The notes under the pieces are model-generated. The model was not told the DNA's origin and ran no database searches. It saw nothing but the letters and a program-made list of their open reading frames with translations. This document shows, piece after piece, positions 35,694-47,836 of a stretch of DNA of 64,000 nucleotides; within the stretch, counting starts at the first letter, position 1; every line of letters begins with the position of its first letter. The position numbers were made by a program, and so were the translations under genes. The DNA comes from Paraspadella gotoi. Taxonomy: Eukaryota > Chaetognatha. The stretch spans positions 21,403,045-21,467,044 of the forward strand of contig CM119264.1 of assembly GCA_051294375.1 (NCBI GenBank), written 5' to 3'.

Positions 35694-35806
35694 GGTTCCA
35701 GACGGCTGATCTTTCTTTAAAAATGATTCTGATCATATAACAAGTGACGATGTTTTCGGCCGAAAGAAAGCCACGAGAAAGCGACTTAAACGGTGAAAAG
35801 ACTGGT
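35694..35806 (-). CDS. Penultimate exon of the same minus-strand gene
   Basis: Acceptor GGCATTACCAG, 113 nt (1 + 37 codons + 1), donor GTAGTT. Reads PVFSPFKSLSRGFLSAENIV then TCYMIRIIFKERSAVWN. Joining to the last exon preserves the frame across an AT-rich intron of 243 nt. The donor is weak, so the join is moderate evidence only. Confidence 0.4.
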
Positions 35807-35809
35807 CTG

Positions 35810-36102
35810 GTAATGCCAACTCAAATGACTAAAAAATGTTAAGACATTCCAAGCAGGCGACATCGAATGCTCGTCTCTGCAGTCGTGAAAAAAACCATTT
35901 TTACAGAGGAAGCTAGTTTATGTTGTAAGTGCTGTTTTAAAAGGTGAAAAAATTCAAAGACAGTTTTAAATTAAAAAGTTTTTATTTTTGTTTACAAATA
36001 TAATTGGTATGAAAAACGGACATTTTTTGGCTATATTATTAGCTTTCATCAGCGCAAAATTTCGATTTGAAATTTTCAGATTTTTTGCCAAAAAGTAATG
36101 GT

Positions 36103-36149
<47 letters not shown>

Positions 36150-36679
36150 AGAGAGAGAGAGAAAAAATAAGGCTAACAGTATAGTCAAAACATGTCCGTT
36201 TCTCATACTAATTACATTCATTGTATGAAACAAAAATCAAAACTTTTTACTTTAATTCTACCTTAACAAAAAAATGAAAGAAATAAGAGACTATTTTAAA
36301 GTTTGATAAGCACGTAATTCTTTCGTTTCATTTCCCCCCCAAAAATAACTTTTAAACTAAAACATACAGTGATGACCTTTTGATTTACATTGACAAAGAT
36401 ACATATTGAAAACATTTTAAATGGATGACTTTGTTAATGTTCTTGATTGTATGACGCTATGCCATAATTCTCTTGTTAGCAATAACATTTGAAATAAATT
36501 TGTTGTTTAGTTTTTTGTTAGAAGTTAGGGAATTAGAATATTTAGATAACAATTATTTTATAAAAGTTGGTAATTTAGAGGGTATTTAGATAGTATAGAT
36601 TACTTTTAACTAGTTTAGCATTAGATATAGTCATTATTTATAATAGTTGATCTAAAATTTCTAATTTTTGTCATTTTTT
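35810..36679. other. Noncoding with a (GA)n tract
   Basis: GA run at 36103-36165; otherwise AT-rich. Exons further upstream of the 35.3-35.8 kb gene are not identified. Confidence 0.4.
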
Positions 36680-36912
36680 TGGATAAGGCGCTTCGTGGGC
36701 TGAAGATGACTGTCCGTAACTTCTATAACCCCCTCTAGCAGCCATGGAACGGGTCCCTGGGCTTGGAACCAGGCTTGAGGGTTTGCCATGCCCCCAAGGC
36801 GGCTTACGGCCGTCCTCACGCTTCCCGCAGGGTAGGTACCGGGTTGGGATTGAACCCGGTACCTAGTGGTCATGAGCTGATGGCTTTACTCAATGAGCCA
36901 CCGGGTCACAAC
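36680..36912 (-). mobile_element. tRNA-derived SINE
   Basis: Minus strand from about 36910: GACCCGGTGGCTCATTGAGT (A-box region), then GTACCGGGTTCAATCCCAAC, a perfect B box (GGTTCAATCCC) in a T-arm-like stem. A roughly 150 bp unrelated body follows, ending GAAGCGCCTTATCC beside an A-rich tail. This is the classic head-body-tail layout. A fragment of the same head is at 42.3 kb. Confidence 0.75.
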
Positions 36913-38660
<1,748 letters not shown>

Positions 38661-38662
38661 AC

Positions 38663-38747
38663 CCTGGATGCTGCAACAGTTGTGGCAGTCACCGGAAGTT
38701 GCGGTAGCGCAAAAGACGCAGATGTCGATATCGTCAGCGAATATCGG
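38663..38747 (-). CDS. Candidate internal exon, cysteine-rich
   Basis: On the minus strand a 15-T tract plus CAACTTCAG is an excellent acceptor, and GTGTGG is a fair donor. The 85 nt exon reads PIFADDIDICVFCATATSG then DCHNCCSIQ. The spacing C..C......C..CC suggests a small disulfide-rich piece. FADD resembles a reverse-transcriptase motif, but the following sequence does not. A plus-strand frame over the same bases is also open. Confidence 0.35.
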
Positions 38748-39061
38748 CTGAAGTTGAAAAAAAAAAAAAACGGGGACGAGATGAGTGACAGAGCTGACTG
38801 CTAATTTCTGACACATACCTGATTACTGATAGAGCTTTGATTACTGATAGAAAACGTTCTGTAAATTTGTATTGAGTGTTTTGAGCTCTGAGAAACAAAT
38901 GTAAATTTTTCCTTAAATTTTTCCAATTCGTAAAGCGTGAAGGTTAAGTCAGAAATTAAATATTTTCCCCCAAAAAAATAGACGAACTCTTGAAATCTGA
39001 GTTTTACGAGAAGTCTCCGGGAAAAGTGGTAATATAATCTTTTTTTTTACTATCAGACACA

Positions 39062-39093
<32 letters not shown>

Positions 39094-39100
39094 ATATATA

Positions 39101-39715
39101 TTAAGGCGTAGTGAAAGTTACATACGAAAATTCTAAAAGTCAATTATGAACAACATACCATCAGTGAACATTAATTTTTAAACAAAATTAATTTTCTGTT
39201 TTTTAATTTTCACAGTAGGCTATATTTATATTTAGTACTATCCTTATAAAATCGAAAAATTTTAAAATAGGCTTTTTTAAATTTTGATTGCAGATTTGAA
39301 TTCCTCGTCAAAAGTTGATAAAAGAAAATATAAATCATTTTTAAAAATACTTTCATTAAGTGGGTTAAAAATTTTAAAAATTATATTTAATATATAAAAA
39401 GTTAATTTTTAGCTTAAAATATAGCTTTTTCTAATTTTTTTACCCCTTTAATGAAGGAATTTTTCAAAAAGAGTTATATTTCTTTTTATAAACTTTTTAT
39501 GATAAATCCAAATCCGTAAAAAATCTTAGAAAAAAACTGTTTTGAAATTTTAACATTTATTGGTTTAGTATTAGTATAAATATGACCTACTGCGTAAATT
39601 GTAAAATTTATTATAATTTTTTTTATTACATAAATGTTCATTAGTATAATGTTGTTCGTTCCTCACTTTTAGAATTTTAATTAAAGTTAAATTTAAAAAT
39701 TTTACTACGCCTTAA
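39101..39715. mobile_element. Foldback family C, copy 3 (complete)
   Basis: Terminal repeats TTAAGGCGTAGT (39101-39112) and ACTACGCCTTAA (39704-39715) are exact inverses. The arms stay complementary for roughly 300 bp each, with almost no spacer. Both ends abut (TA)n, suggesting TA-rich target preference. No coding capacity. Confidence 0.75.
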
Positions 39716-40009
39716 TATATATATATACCTAGCATCTATATTATCATAAGGAAAACCTTCAATTCAAGGCTGCGATTGCAACATGCACCTAGCACTCCTC
39801 CGCTCACATTTTCTCTTTCGAAAAAAAAAAATCTAGAGCAAAACACCGGAACAACTCCGATTTTGAAAATTACCCGTTTGCCAATAACAAAACTCTGGGA
39901 CGACGAAGAAACAAAAGCAGAGCAACGACGAAGCTGAAGTCAACAATAACGACAGGAAAGAACAACGACAACAACAACACCCAAAGGCCAATAACAAGCA
40001 TCGAAGCCG

Positions 40010-40064
40010 ATGACAGCGGAAGCCTCTGACAACTCGGGTCACAAACTCTTTCAAGCTCCGCCGA
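40010..40064 (+). CDS. Candidate first coding exon (18 codons)
   Basis: ATG in a GAAGCCGATGA context opens MTAEASDNSGHKLFQAPP and ends at a perfect GTAAGT donor with one base over. Too short to identify. A hexanucleotide array lies downstream in the presumed intron. Confidence 0.35.
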
Positions 40065-40129
40065 GTAAGTGCGTGCGTTCGCTGCGCCCGCGTGTGTATG
40101 TGTTTCCGAGGTGCGCCCGCGAATAGTTC

Positions 40130-40158
40130 CGTATACGTATACGTATACGTACATATAC
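40130..40158. repeat. (TATACG)n microsatellite
   Basis: Tandem GTATAC hexamers. Confidence 0.9.
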
Positions 40159-40329
40159 GGTTTTGAAAAAGACTGTAATTTTTGCGAGTTCGGCAGGTTC
40201 AAAAGAGTTAGAATGTATACGGTAATCAAAACTGTTTTTAAATAAAATAATGTGGACGCAACTCTGAAACTTGTTGCGTCCAAAATAAGCTTTAATTTAA
40301 ACCATCGACTGGAAGGACAGGAGTAGATT

Positions 40330-40383
40330 TAACAACAACGACAACGACAAAGACAACGACAACGACAAAGACAACGACAACGG

Positions 40384-40423
<40 letters not shown>

Positions 40424-40424
40424 C
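40330..40424. repeat. (ACAACG)n hexanucleotide repeat
   Basis: Near-perfect ACAACG units with a few ACAAAG variants. Confidence 0.95.
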
Positions 40425-40659
40425 CAAACACATGAAGACAACGAGGATGGACTCTCAAAGGAAGATTTAGGTCAAAGACGGGTGAGAGAAGAAAGAACGA
40501 GGACTGGGAAGGAGACAGAGAGACGACGAAGACCGACGAACGATCGCAACTGAAAAAAACTGTGACGATGATGATGACACGGAGTTGACGACGAGCAGTT
40601 CGAAGGAGACCCAAACCGGAAATGGAGGCTCGTGATTCATGGGCACGCGGAGACGAGAG

Positions 40660-40810
<151 letters not shown>

Positions 40811-40857
40811 ATATCGAAAGAGAGAGCCAGTCGGCGAAAAGGGAAATCAGGGGAAAA

Positions 40858-40931
40858 ATGAAAACAAATGGACATCGGATTAAATCCGCTTTGACAAACA
40901 AATCTGGACTCTCGCTGGAACTGAGAAAAGG
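40858..40931 (+). CDS. Candidate first coding exon (24 codons)
   Basis: ATG in a GGGGAAAAATG context opens MKTNGHRIKSALTNKSGLSL then ELRK, ending at a perfect GTGAGT donor with two bases over. No downstream exon identified; no family. Confidence 0.35.
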
Positions 40932-40939
40932 GTGAGTAA

Positions 40940-41575
40940 TGGGTGTGAGATTGGGTTTGAGATTGAGTGTGAGATAGGGTGCGTTATTGGGTGTGGGATT
41001 GGTAGCGAGAATGGGGATCGGAGAAGTCGTTCTAATTTCTAAAGGGAACCAAGGGAAAAAGATTCTGGAGTCACTAGACGAGAGAGTCTAGAGAGAGATG
41101 ACAGTTACAAGGGAAAGTGGTCAAAATATGTTGTTCATATATGTTAAAAATGTCTTTACTATAGAAGTTTTTCAATGTTTGATTCAGAAGCCAAAATTGG
41201 CTATAAAGATTTTGTGTTACTGTCCTTTAAACCATGATTACACGAACGGTCGCCTTTTTTTCCTGCTTCGAAATGAAGATTTACGCGTCTTTATTTGGTG
41301 TCGATGAGGATTCATTGAGACTAATGCTTATCGCCAGTGGACGATTTCACCTCCTTCTCTCTCTTATTTATTCAACCTTCTCTTTTCTCTCTTTTCACCT
41401 CCTTCCTTCTTTTTATTTCACCTCGAACCTTTTGTTGTGTAAATTTTTTTGAATAAAGAAAAATATTGTTAATCTTCTTTGAGTGGAAAACGAGGTAACA
41501 TTATTCAGTAAAAACAATAACGAGAAAATAAATGAAGGAAAGTCTTTAAAAAAAAGGGAAAAAATACACATGAAG

Positions 41576-41617
<42 letters not shown>

Positions 41618-41819
41618 TCTCTCTCTCTTCTCCTCTTGTCTCGCTCACTCTCTCTCTCTTTCCTTGTTTACGTCTTCTGCGCTCTTATTTTGCTGGAGAA
41701 GAATGAAAGGGAGACTAAAAGGAAGGAGAAACAAAACAAAAAGTATTCATGCGAGACGAAACTGGGCTTTTGTCACTTCCCGCGTAAAACATGAGGCTTT
41801 ACGACGAAAAAGGAAGGAA

Positions 41820-41875
<56 letters not shown>

Positions 41876-43080
41876 CAGACAGACAGACAGACACAAATAT
41901 TTTTTTTTTAAATACAAAAAAAAAAAACCAAAACAAAGCAAGTAAATACTACGTAAAAAATGGGGAAGAAGGAAAGACTTTAAAAGAAAGGCGCCCCCCT
42001 GTGAATTGATTGTCTCCTTTTATCTTCTGACCCGGCGGGGGAAAATTTTGACAAGTTTAAAGAGAAAGTCCTGGAAAAACCCCAGGCCGCTCAGCGGACT
42101 GAATAGGCCTGTGTGTTGCGAGAAGTGTCTTGTGGTGGGGTGTTTGGGCAATGGGCTTAAGTGGTTTAGAGGAGTTGAAAGTAGTTGGGAGCTTGTTTTG
42201 CGCTGGAAGTGTCATCTGTGCAGAAAAATAGAATAGTATATAGTATATAGTTTAAAACTATAGTTCCGTGTAGTAGTTTTAGTCTGGGATGTTCTAATTT
42301 TCTTTTGACCGCTAGGTTCAATCCCAACCCAGTACCTTGTCAGAACTCAGGGACTAAAGGAACGATTATTAACAGCGAGGGAACTTAGTCAAATCGTCGT
42401 AATCATCTATTCTCGTAGGATTGCCCGGGCACGCCTCCCGTGCCGCGGCGCCTTCCTCTTTATTTCATTCTTTTATTTCAATCTGGCAAGGAGCGGCTTC
42501 TTTTTTCCAAAACGCGCCGTTCTCAACCCTGCCAAGTTGAGTCGAAGGAATTTTTCGCGAATTTGGCGCCGAAACTAGGAGATTTAGATTTAGATTTAGA
42601 TTTTAAGGGAAGGTGGGGGCGGTGGGGCGAAGGGAGGCGAAGGAAGGCGAAAGGATGAGGGAGAACAATAACTTAATATAAAATGTTAAGTTAAAATAAC
42701 TGTAATAGAATAGCTGTTATAGAATACGATTGAAATAAACAATTTTCTCTTTTGTCTTCGAGCGTCTAAATTTTCTCTAAGACGAAAGGAATCATCTTTA
42801 AATATAATATCTTTCGCTAATAATATGAAATTTGTACAACCCAATATAAAAATTATCCTTTCTTATATATGATATGTATGATAGAATTAAAAGGAGTCCG
42901 TATCGCGGTATCACGTTATCAATGCATCACTTGTATTGATTTTCCTTTTTCTCGATTTCTTTTCTTTTAAACTTTTCTCAACTTTTTTTTTCTCCGTCGT
43001 CCTTCGAATCAGCGACTTGAACGAGCGAAAAGATTGACATCTGACCTCTTTATAACTTTTTCAACTTTTTGGGGCTAAAA
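40940..43080. other. Mostly noncoding
   Basis: TGGGTGTGAGATT-like short tandem repeats at 40938-41005, a (CT)n tract at 41576-41660, (GAAA)n then (GACA)n at 41821-41894, and GATTTA repeats at about 42580-42600. ORFs here lack splice or codon support. Confidence 0.5.
42290..42385 (+). mobile_element. SINE head fragment
   Basis: GCTAGGTTCAATCCCAACCC followed by AGTACCTTGTCAG matches the T-arm region of the 36.7-36.9 kb SINE, here on the plus strand. Confidence 0.55.
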
Positions 43081-43182
43081 ATGGCTACTGAACTGACGCA
43101 GTCGCAACGGAGCAGTCAAGTATGGCGAGATGGCGTACTGAGCAGTCGATATGACCCTCGAACCCTGAGAAATGGCGCTTAG
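43081..43182 (+). CDS. Short ATG-initiated ORF (33 codons)
   Basis: CTAAAAATGG context; reads MATELTQSQRSSQVWRDGVL then SSRYDPRTLRNGA. CpG-rich. It could be a first exon (GTATGG and GTACTG donors lie inside) linked to the exon at 43387. Unidentified. Confidence 0.3.
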   Translation: MATELTQSQRSSQVWRDGVLSSRYDPRTLRNGA

Positions 43183-43386
43183 CGTTGACATCGACGGGTC
43201 GCGTCTGACAACAGGCAAATATTAAAGCGGGATTTTGAAGGGAGGGCGGAGTAGGGCGGTTCGAATCGTTTGAAAGCAGTCGCCATCGATTCTAGACTGG
43301 ATCGATAATTCTTAATACAATGTAAACTATAATCCGCTACAACTAAAGTAGTTTGTAACGAAATATAGATATATTTATATATACAG

Positions 43387-43568
43387 TTACAACGAGCGTT
43401 GGCGCAGCGAGCCGCGACTATGACGCACTGAGCCCGCGCGACCTTCTGCGACCCGAGATGCGCGAAAATAATGAGCGACTTCGAGTAACAAAATGCGCGG
43501 ACGATAAAAAGAAAATAGGTTGCAGCGCGAAAAAAGATCTCGAGAGCAATTTTTACAGCTTAGCATAA
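43387..43568 (+). CDS. Candidate exon, unidentified
   Basis: After a TTATATATACAG acceptor, a 59-codon frame reads TSVGAASRDYDALSPRDLL, RPEMRENNERLRVTKCADDK and KKIGCSAKKDLESNFYSLA before TAA, five bases before a (CT)n array. A GTAACA donor inside could shorten it. Charged, with two cysteines. No family. Confidence 0.35.
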
Positions 43569-43572
43569 TTTA

Positions 43573-43686
<114 letters not shown>

Positions 43687-44339
43687 ATCTAAAAACCCTT
43701 CGGCGGTTTCATCTCCATTCTTTAGTTTTATCTTCGAATTCAGCAGAACCTGTTCAGCAGAAACTGTTAGTTGCTTGGATATTTTCTATCTTTTTTGAAA
43801 AATAGTGTCATTGAGCCATTTCTAGAGTAAGTCACTTTTCACAATTGACATTTCCAAGTATTTCATCGACCTCTCGTTCAGTTATCGCTCGATCCAATTT
43901 TTTCTTTTTCTCAACGTTCGGTTTTTCATTATCAATGTTCATTCCATAATTTTCTTCGCGAGTAGTTTTTAAATTCTATTTATGAAATTAAACTAAGCGT
44001 TACGTTGAGAAATGATTTTAAATCAGTTTTCGTTGTCGAATTGCCCTTCGGATGGCCGAGTCGTTATAATCGTAATGGTATTTTTATTTAATTATTACTA
44101 ATTAATTGTATTTTGACTTTCTTTATTGCTATTTAAAATATTCAATAATAAAAATAAAAATTGGTATTCCAACGATTTTTTCGTTTCATCTCTATACTAA
44201 TTAATTCAACTATTTTCATCTTCACGGTAGACACGGTAGACACTTGACACATGGTCCTTTTGAATCCTTCTTCCTTACAACTTTGTCACCTTTGTCCTCC
44301 TTGGAAAAGGTTTTGCGTCCTTTCCCCATCTTCGTGATC

Positions 44340-44524
44340 ATGGTCGTTATCGCCGTCGTCACAATTCTTGGCGTTGTCGTTTCGGTCGTCGTCACGGTCG
44401 TCGTCGTCGTCGTCGTCGTCGTAAACCTAGTCGAAAAGAGCGCGGGAAATCCTGACAGAGCCATTCTTCCTCCGCGGCCGCCGGTTCCCCATTTGACGGC
44501 GAAAAAAACTGACCCTCGTCTCGG
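44340..44524 (+). CDS. Candidate exon with poly-Val transmembrane segment
   Basis: ATG at 44340 opens MVVIAVVTILGVVVSVVVTV, then a (Val)9 run encoded by (GTC)n, then NLVEKSAGNPDRAILPPRPP and VPHLTAKKTDPRLG up to a perfect GTGAGT donor. One long hydrophobic helix followed by a Pro-rich hydrophilic part suggests a single-pass membrane protein. The frame is open upstream of the ATG. A second hydrophobic frame (44574-44700, FDIVVVIVALFVTITFQIL then RRRKWREK) follows; relation unknown. Confidence 0.35.
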
Positions 44525-44829
44525 GTGAGTAATATCCTTGGATTACCACCCATTTTGGCGCAATCAAAGAGCGAGCGTTTGTGAGATCGTCGTCAGGGTC
44601 GTTTTCGACATAGTCGTCGTCATCGTCGCGCTATTTGTCACCATCACCTTTCAAATACTAATCTCACTTTTTCGGAGGAGAAAATGGAGAGAAAAAACTA
44701 TGAAAATTTGGGAGAAAAATGTAATGGTGCAAAAAAAAATATTTGGGAAGAAAAAAAGATGTGGGTCTCGCACAGTGAAACTCTGCGAAGGGTTTTTTTT
44801 ACCACAGTATTTTGCTGTGATTTAAAAGT

Positions 44830-46720
44830 TTTTCTTTCATATCATTTAGTTAAAGTTTAATAATAATGCGTTTTTCCAAATTACATACTCATCGACTGTT
44901 TTTTAGGGCACATAGCTTTACTGACCTCTGGTAGAAAGAATGAAATTTTTAACTGTGAAGGATTAAACTGATTAATAAAAAAAAGAAAATGGTTTCACTG
45001 TGGACCTCGGGCGCGATAATCGGGGAAGGGGCGGAGAAAGCGGAAAGGAAGCGAAAATGGGCGTGGCAGCAATAAATGACTTTTGGTCGCTTAACTCGGC
45101 ATTTCGTCGTCATCGCTTCCTGCGCGTGATTGTTTTTTGATGCATGGATGATGAACCTTAAATTGGGTGCCCCCTCCGCCCGAGGGAAATCCAAAACTTC
45201 TATCCACACTCCTCTTAACCTGGGAATCTCCCCTTGGGCATCAAACTCCCACTTTTACCCCAACGAGAAAACGATTTTAATGTGATTTTTTTTCTTCTTT
45301 GGAATTTTTTTTTTATCGAGGAGAGAGAAATGGGTTTGGAGTCCAGGATTTCCAGTTTTTCCATGACTCGTGGTTATTCGTTTAAGGAAACTCGGTTCAT
45401 TTGTTCGAAAAATAAATCGTGACTCATCCTCCCCTGGCGGAAAAAAAATTTGATTTTTTTTCTTTCTTTCTTTTTTTTCGTTTTTCTTATTTGTAATTGT
45501 GAATTTTTTTTTTAAATGTTTGTTATAATGTTGGTTAAGAGGTGTTGATGGAATTTTTTGACTCGGTTAAATGTGCTTTTATCAGCGTACGCTTAGGATA
45601 AAAAAAAAAGAGTGAATTGATGAAACGATGAAATGAAATGAATTTTCAATCTGAATATTTTTCGGATAGCGATTAACTTTCTGTAAAAGAGGTAATTAAC
45701 AATCTTTAACTTTCCATTCGCTCTCTCTCTCCAATCTCTCTCTTACTTTCTCTCTCTATTTCTTTTCCAACTACGTCATATTTCAAACTGCCCGAATTAC
45801 TTATCTAAATTGAGTTTTACAATATATCTATGTCTGAGAATGTAAAGGGCACGAACACGTCGAGTATTCTTGTGATACTTTCTTTCCTTTTTATACTCAG
45901 TATCCTATTTTCTCTCTCCCTATTTTCTAAAAAAGAAAAAGCCAATTCCCCCACCCCACATTTTTTTTCTTCATCAATTTAAGAATTCTCACGATTATGA
46001 ACTTGGCGCTGGATTTTTAATGAATCATCGGTCTTGAAACATAAAAACGCTCTTAAGTTTAAACGTCGTTGAAAGTCTTCCTTCCTTCTCTCTTCAGCTT
46101 CTCAACTTCTCCCTTCGTCGCTCGCGCCGTCCTCCCGATTTCAAGGCCTCAATTTTTCATCCAATTTCAACAACAAAACTTGGGGGGGAAATAAGAGGAA
46201 TAAAAGCTAAACACGGTGGTTTCTTGAGCCACAAGCTTTCGTCTAAACATAGAAAAGTTTGCCTTTTATAAACTATCTAGCATTTTCTTTGCCTTTCCGG
46301 ATGACCAAGAATCTCCATTTTTCGCTCGATGCCCTTTTTTTTTTAAGTCTGGCCACCAGTGGCGAAACTGCGAAGCAGCCGAGCAACACGTCCCACATAA
46401 ATGTCAAACGCTCAGAGAGCGAAAGGCTAAGCGTTCGGATTATGACGGAGCGGAAAATTTTGAAAAGAAAAAAAAACTTGTCAAAACATGGAAAGACCTT
46501 TCAATTCGATGCTATCGATGCTAAAAGTTTTCATTTCAAGAAATGCTCATATCTTTACTCTTACCTGAAAACTAAAATAGATAAACAAAAAAAAAATTGT
46601 AAGAAAATAATCAGTACAGTCCTGTGCAAAAAAAAAACCAAAAAAAAAAAACGCGCAACTTTATAACTTTAAATTCCACACGCTCTATAAAGATATTTTT
46701 AAAAAATTATATTGAAGTAA
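44830..46720. other. Noncoding, no feature recognised
   Basis: T-rich and AT-rich DNA, short CT runs at 45720-45770. Overlapping ORFs lack splice context. Confidence 0.45.
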
Positions 46721-46721
46721 T

Positions 46722-47046
46722 CCTTTCTTTTTCGTTGTTACTATTAATTAGAGAATTGACAAAGTTTTTGTTTGCAACGAATTTTATTTATAGTTGAACA
46801 GACATGTCTTCATCAGCGTTTTGACAGAATGGTTGTGATATAAATCCTTTCTTTTCGTTGTTTGGGACGAATTAGAGACAGTTTGAGTTTAGTTTTGACA
46901 ACGATTTTATTTAATTCAAAAAACAGACATGTTTCGGCTTCATTTCAAGCCTTCATCAACGCTGATGAAGGCTTGAAATGAAGCCGAAACATGTCTGTTT
47001 TTGAATTAAATAAAATCGTTGTCAAAACTAAACTCAAACTGTCTCT
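46722..47046. mobile_element. Tandem/inverted hammerhead-bearing repeat (Penelope-like or retrozyme remnant)
   Basis: Read on the minus strand, two head-to-tail units of about 120 bp (46845-46722 and 46963-46847) each end in ACAACGAAAA(A)GAAAGG. A third unit is inverted, making a nearly perfect palindrome at 46875-47045. Units carry GCCGAAACATGTC, the 3' half of a hammerhead core. The unit at 46.72-46.85 kb has lost the middle of the core. Such tandem hammerhead motifs are described in Penelope-like elements and retrozymes. No reverse-transcriptase frame nearby. Confidence 0.6.
46958..47000 (+). ncRNA. Hammerhead ribozyme motif (type I-like, minimal stem III)
   Basis: CTGATGA (46962-46968), stem II GGCTT/AAGCC with loop GAAATG (70-74 and 81-85), then GAAA and CATGTC with the predicted cleavage after C at 46995. 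ACATGT is self-complementary, so stem III would be only two base pairs in a monomer and six in a dimer, as known for Penelope-type hammerheads. Stem I is about four pairs. One extra A sits between CTGATGA and stem II. The minus-strand version has TTGATGA and should be inactive. Confidence 0.55.
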
Positions 47047-47073
47047 GACAGAATGGTTTAAAATTTGTGCATA

Positions 47074-47078
<5 letters not shown>

Positions 47079-47157
<79 letters not shown>
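47079..47157. repeat. (GA)n microsatellite
   Basis: GA run adjacent to the hammerhead palindrome. Confidence 0.95.
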
Positions 47158-47160
<3 letters not shown>

Positions 47161-47712
47161 GGGTAAAATTTTTGGACGGGGGACACTTGAACGTTAGTTT
47201 CCATGTGTGAGAAGATAGAATTTTTCTTCAGACAGAGAGGGAGTAAGAAAGAGTGAGAGATAAGTTGATTGTATGTCTGTACAATCTTTGATGCGGTCAG
47301 GGGCTTTATTTATTTCTTTCACTCGCTTATTAATTCTTTGATATTGTTCATAAATCTTAATGTATTGCTTTAAACACGTAAAAATTTTTATTGCTTAACT
47401 GAAAAACAACTTTTTATTAAGTAAAAATTGTAAAATCTGCAGTAGATCCTGAATATTTTTTTGTGAAATCGAAAAAAAACTACATTAGGTAAAGGAATCA
47501 CCGTCGGACAACCTATTCTGAAAAATTATATGTGCATATGATCCGCCCTAATGTACATACAAGTATGTAAAAAATATAAAACAATAATTAAAAATTCATT
47601 AAATAAATAAACGAGGAAATGGTAAATTAAAAAAGAAAAATTCTATATACAGATCATCTTAAGTTTATGATGAAACCTTTTCCATTTTTTACATTCCATA
47701 CATTTTCAATGT

Positions 47713-47813
<101 letters not shown>

Positions 47814-47836
47814 AGCGATCTTAAATGTCTTCTCGT

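Noticed and set aside
36840-36912. Functional tRNA gene on the minus strand
   Set aside because: A and B boxes are present, but there is no 7 bp acceptor stem and a SINE body follows directly.
38663-38747. Reverse transcriptase catalytic motif (FADD)
   Set aside because: Downstream residues are a Cys-rich series unlike any polymerase, and no other RT motifs lie nearby.
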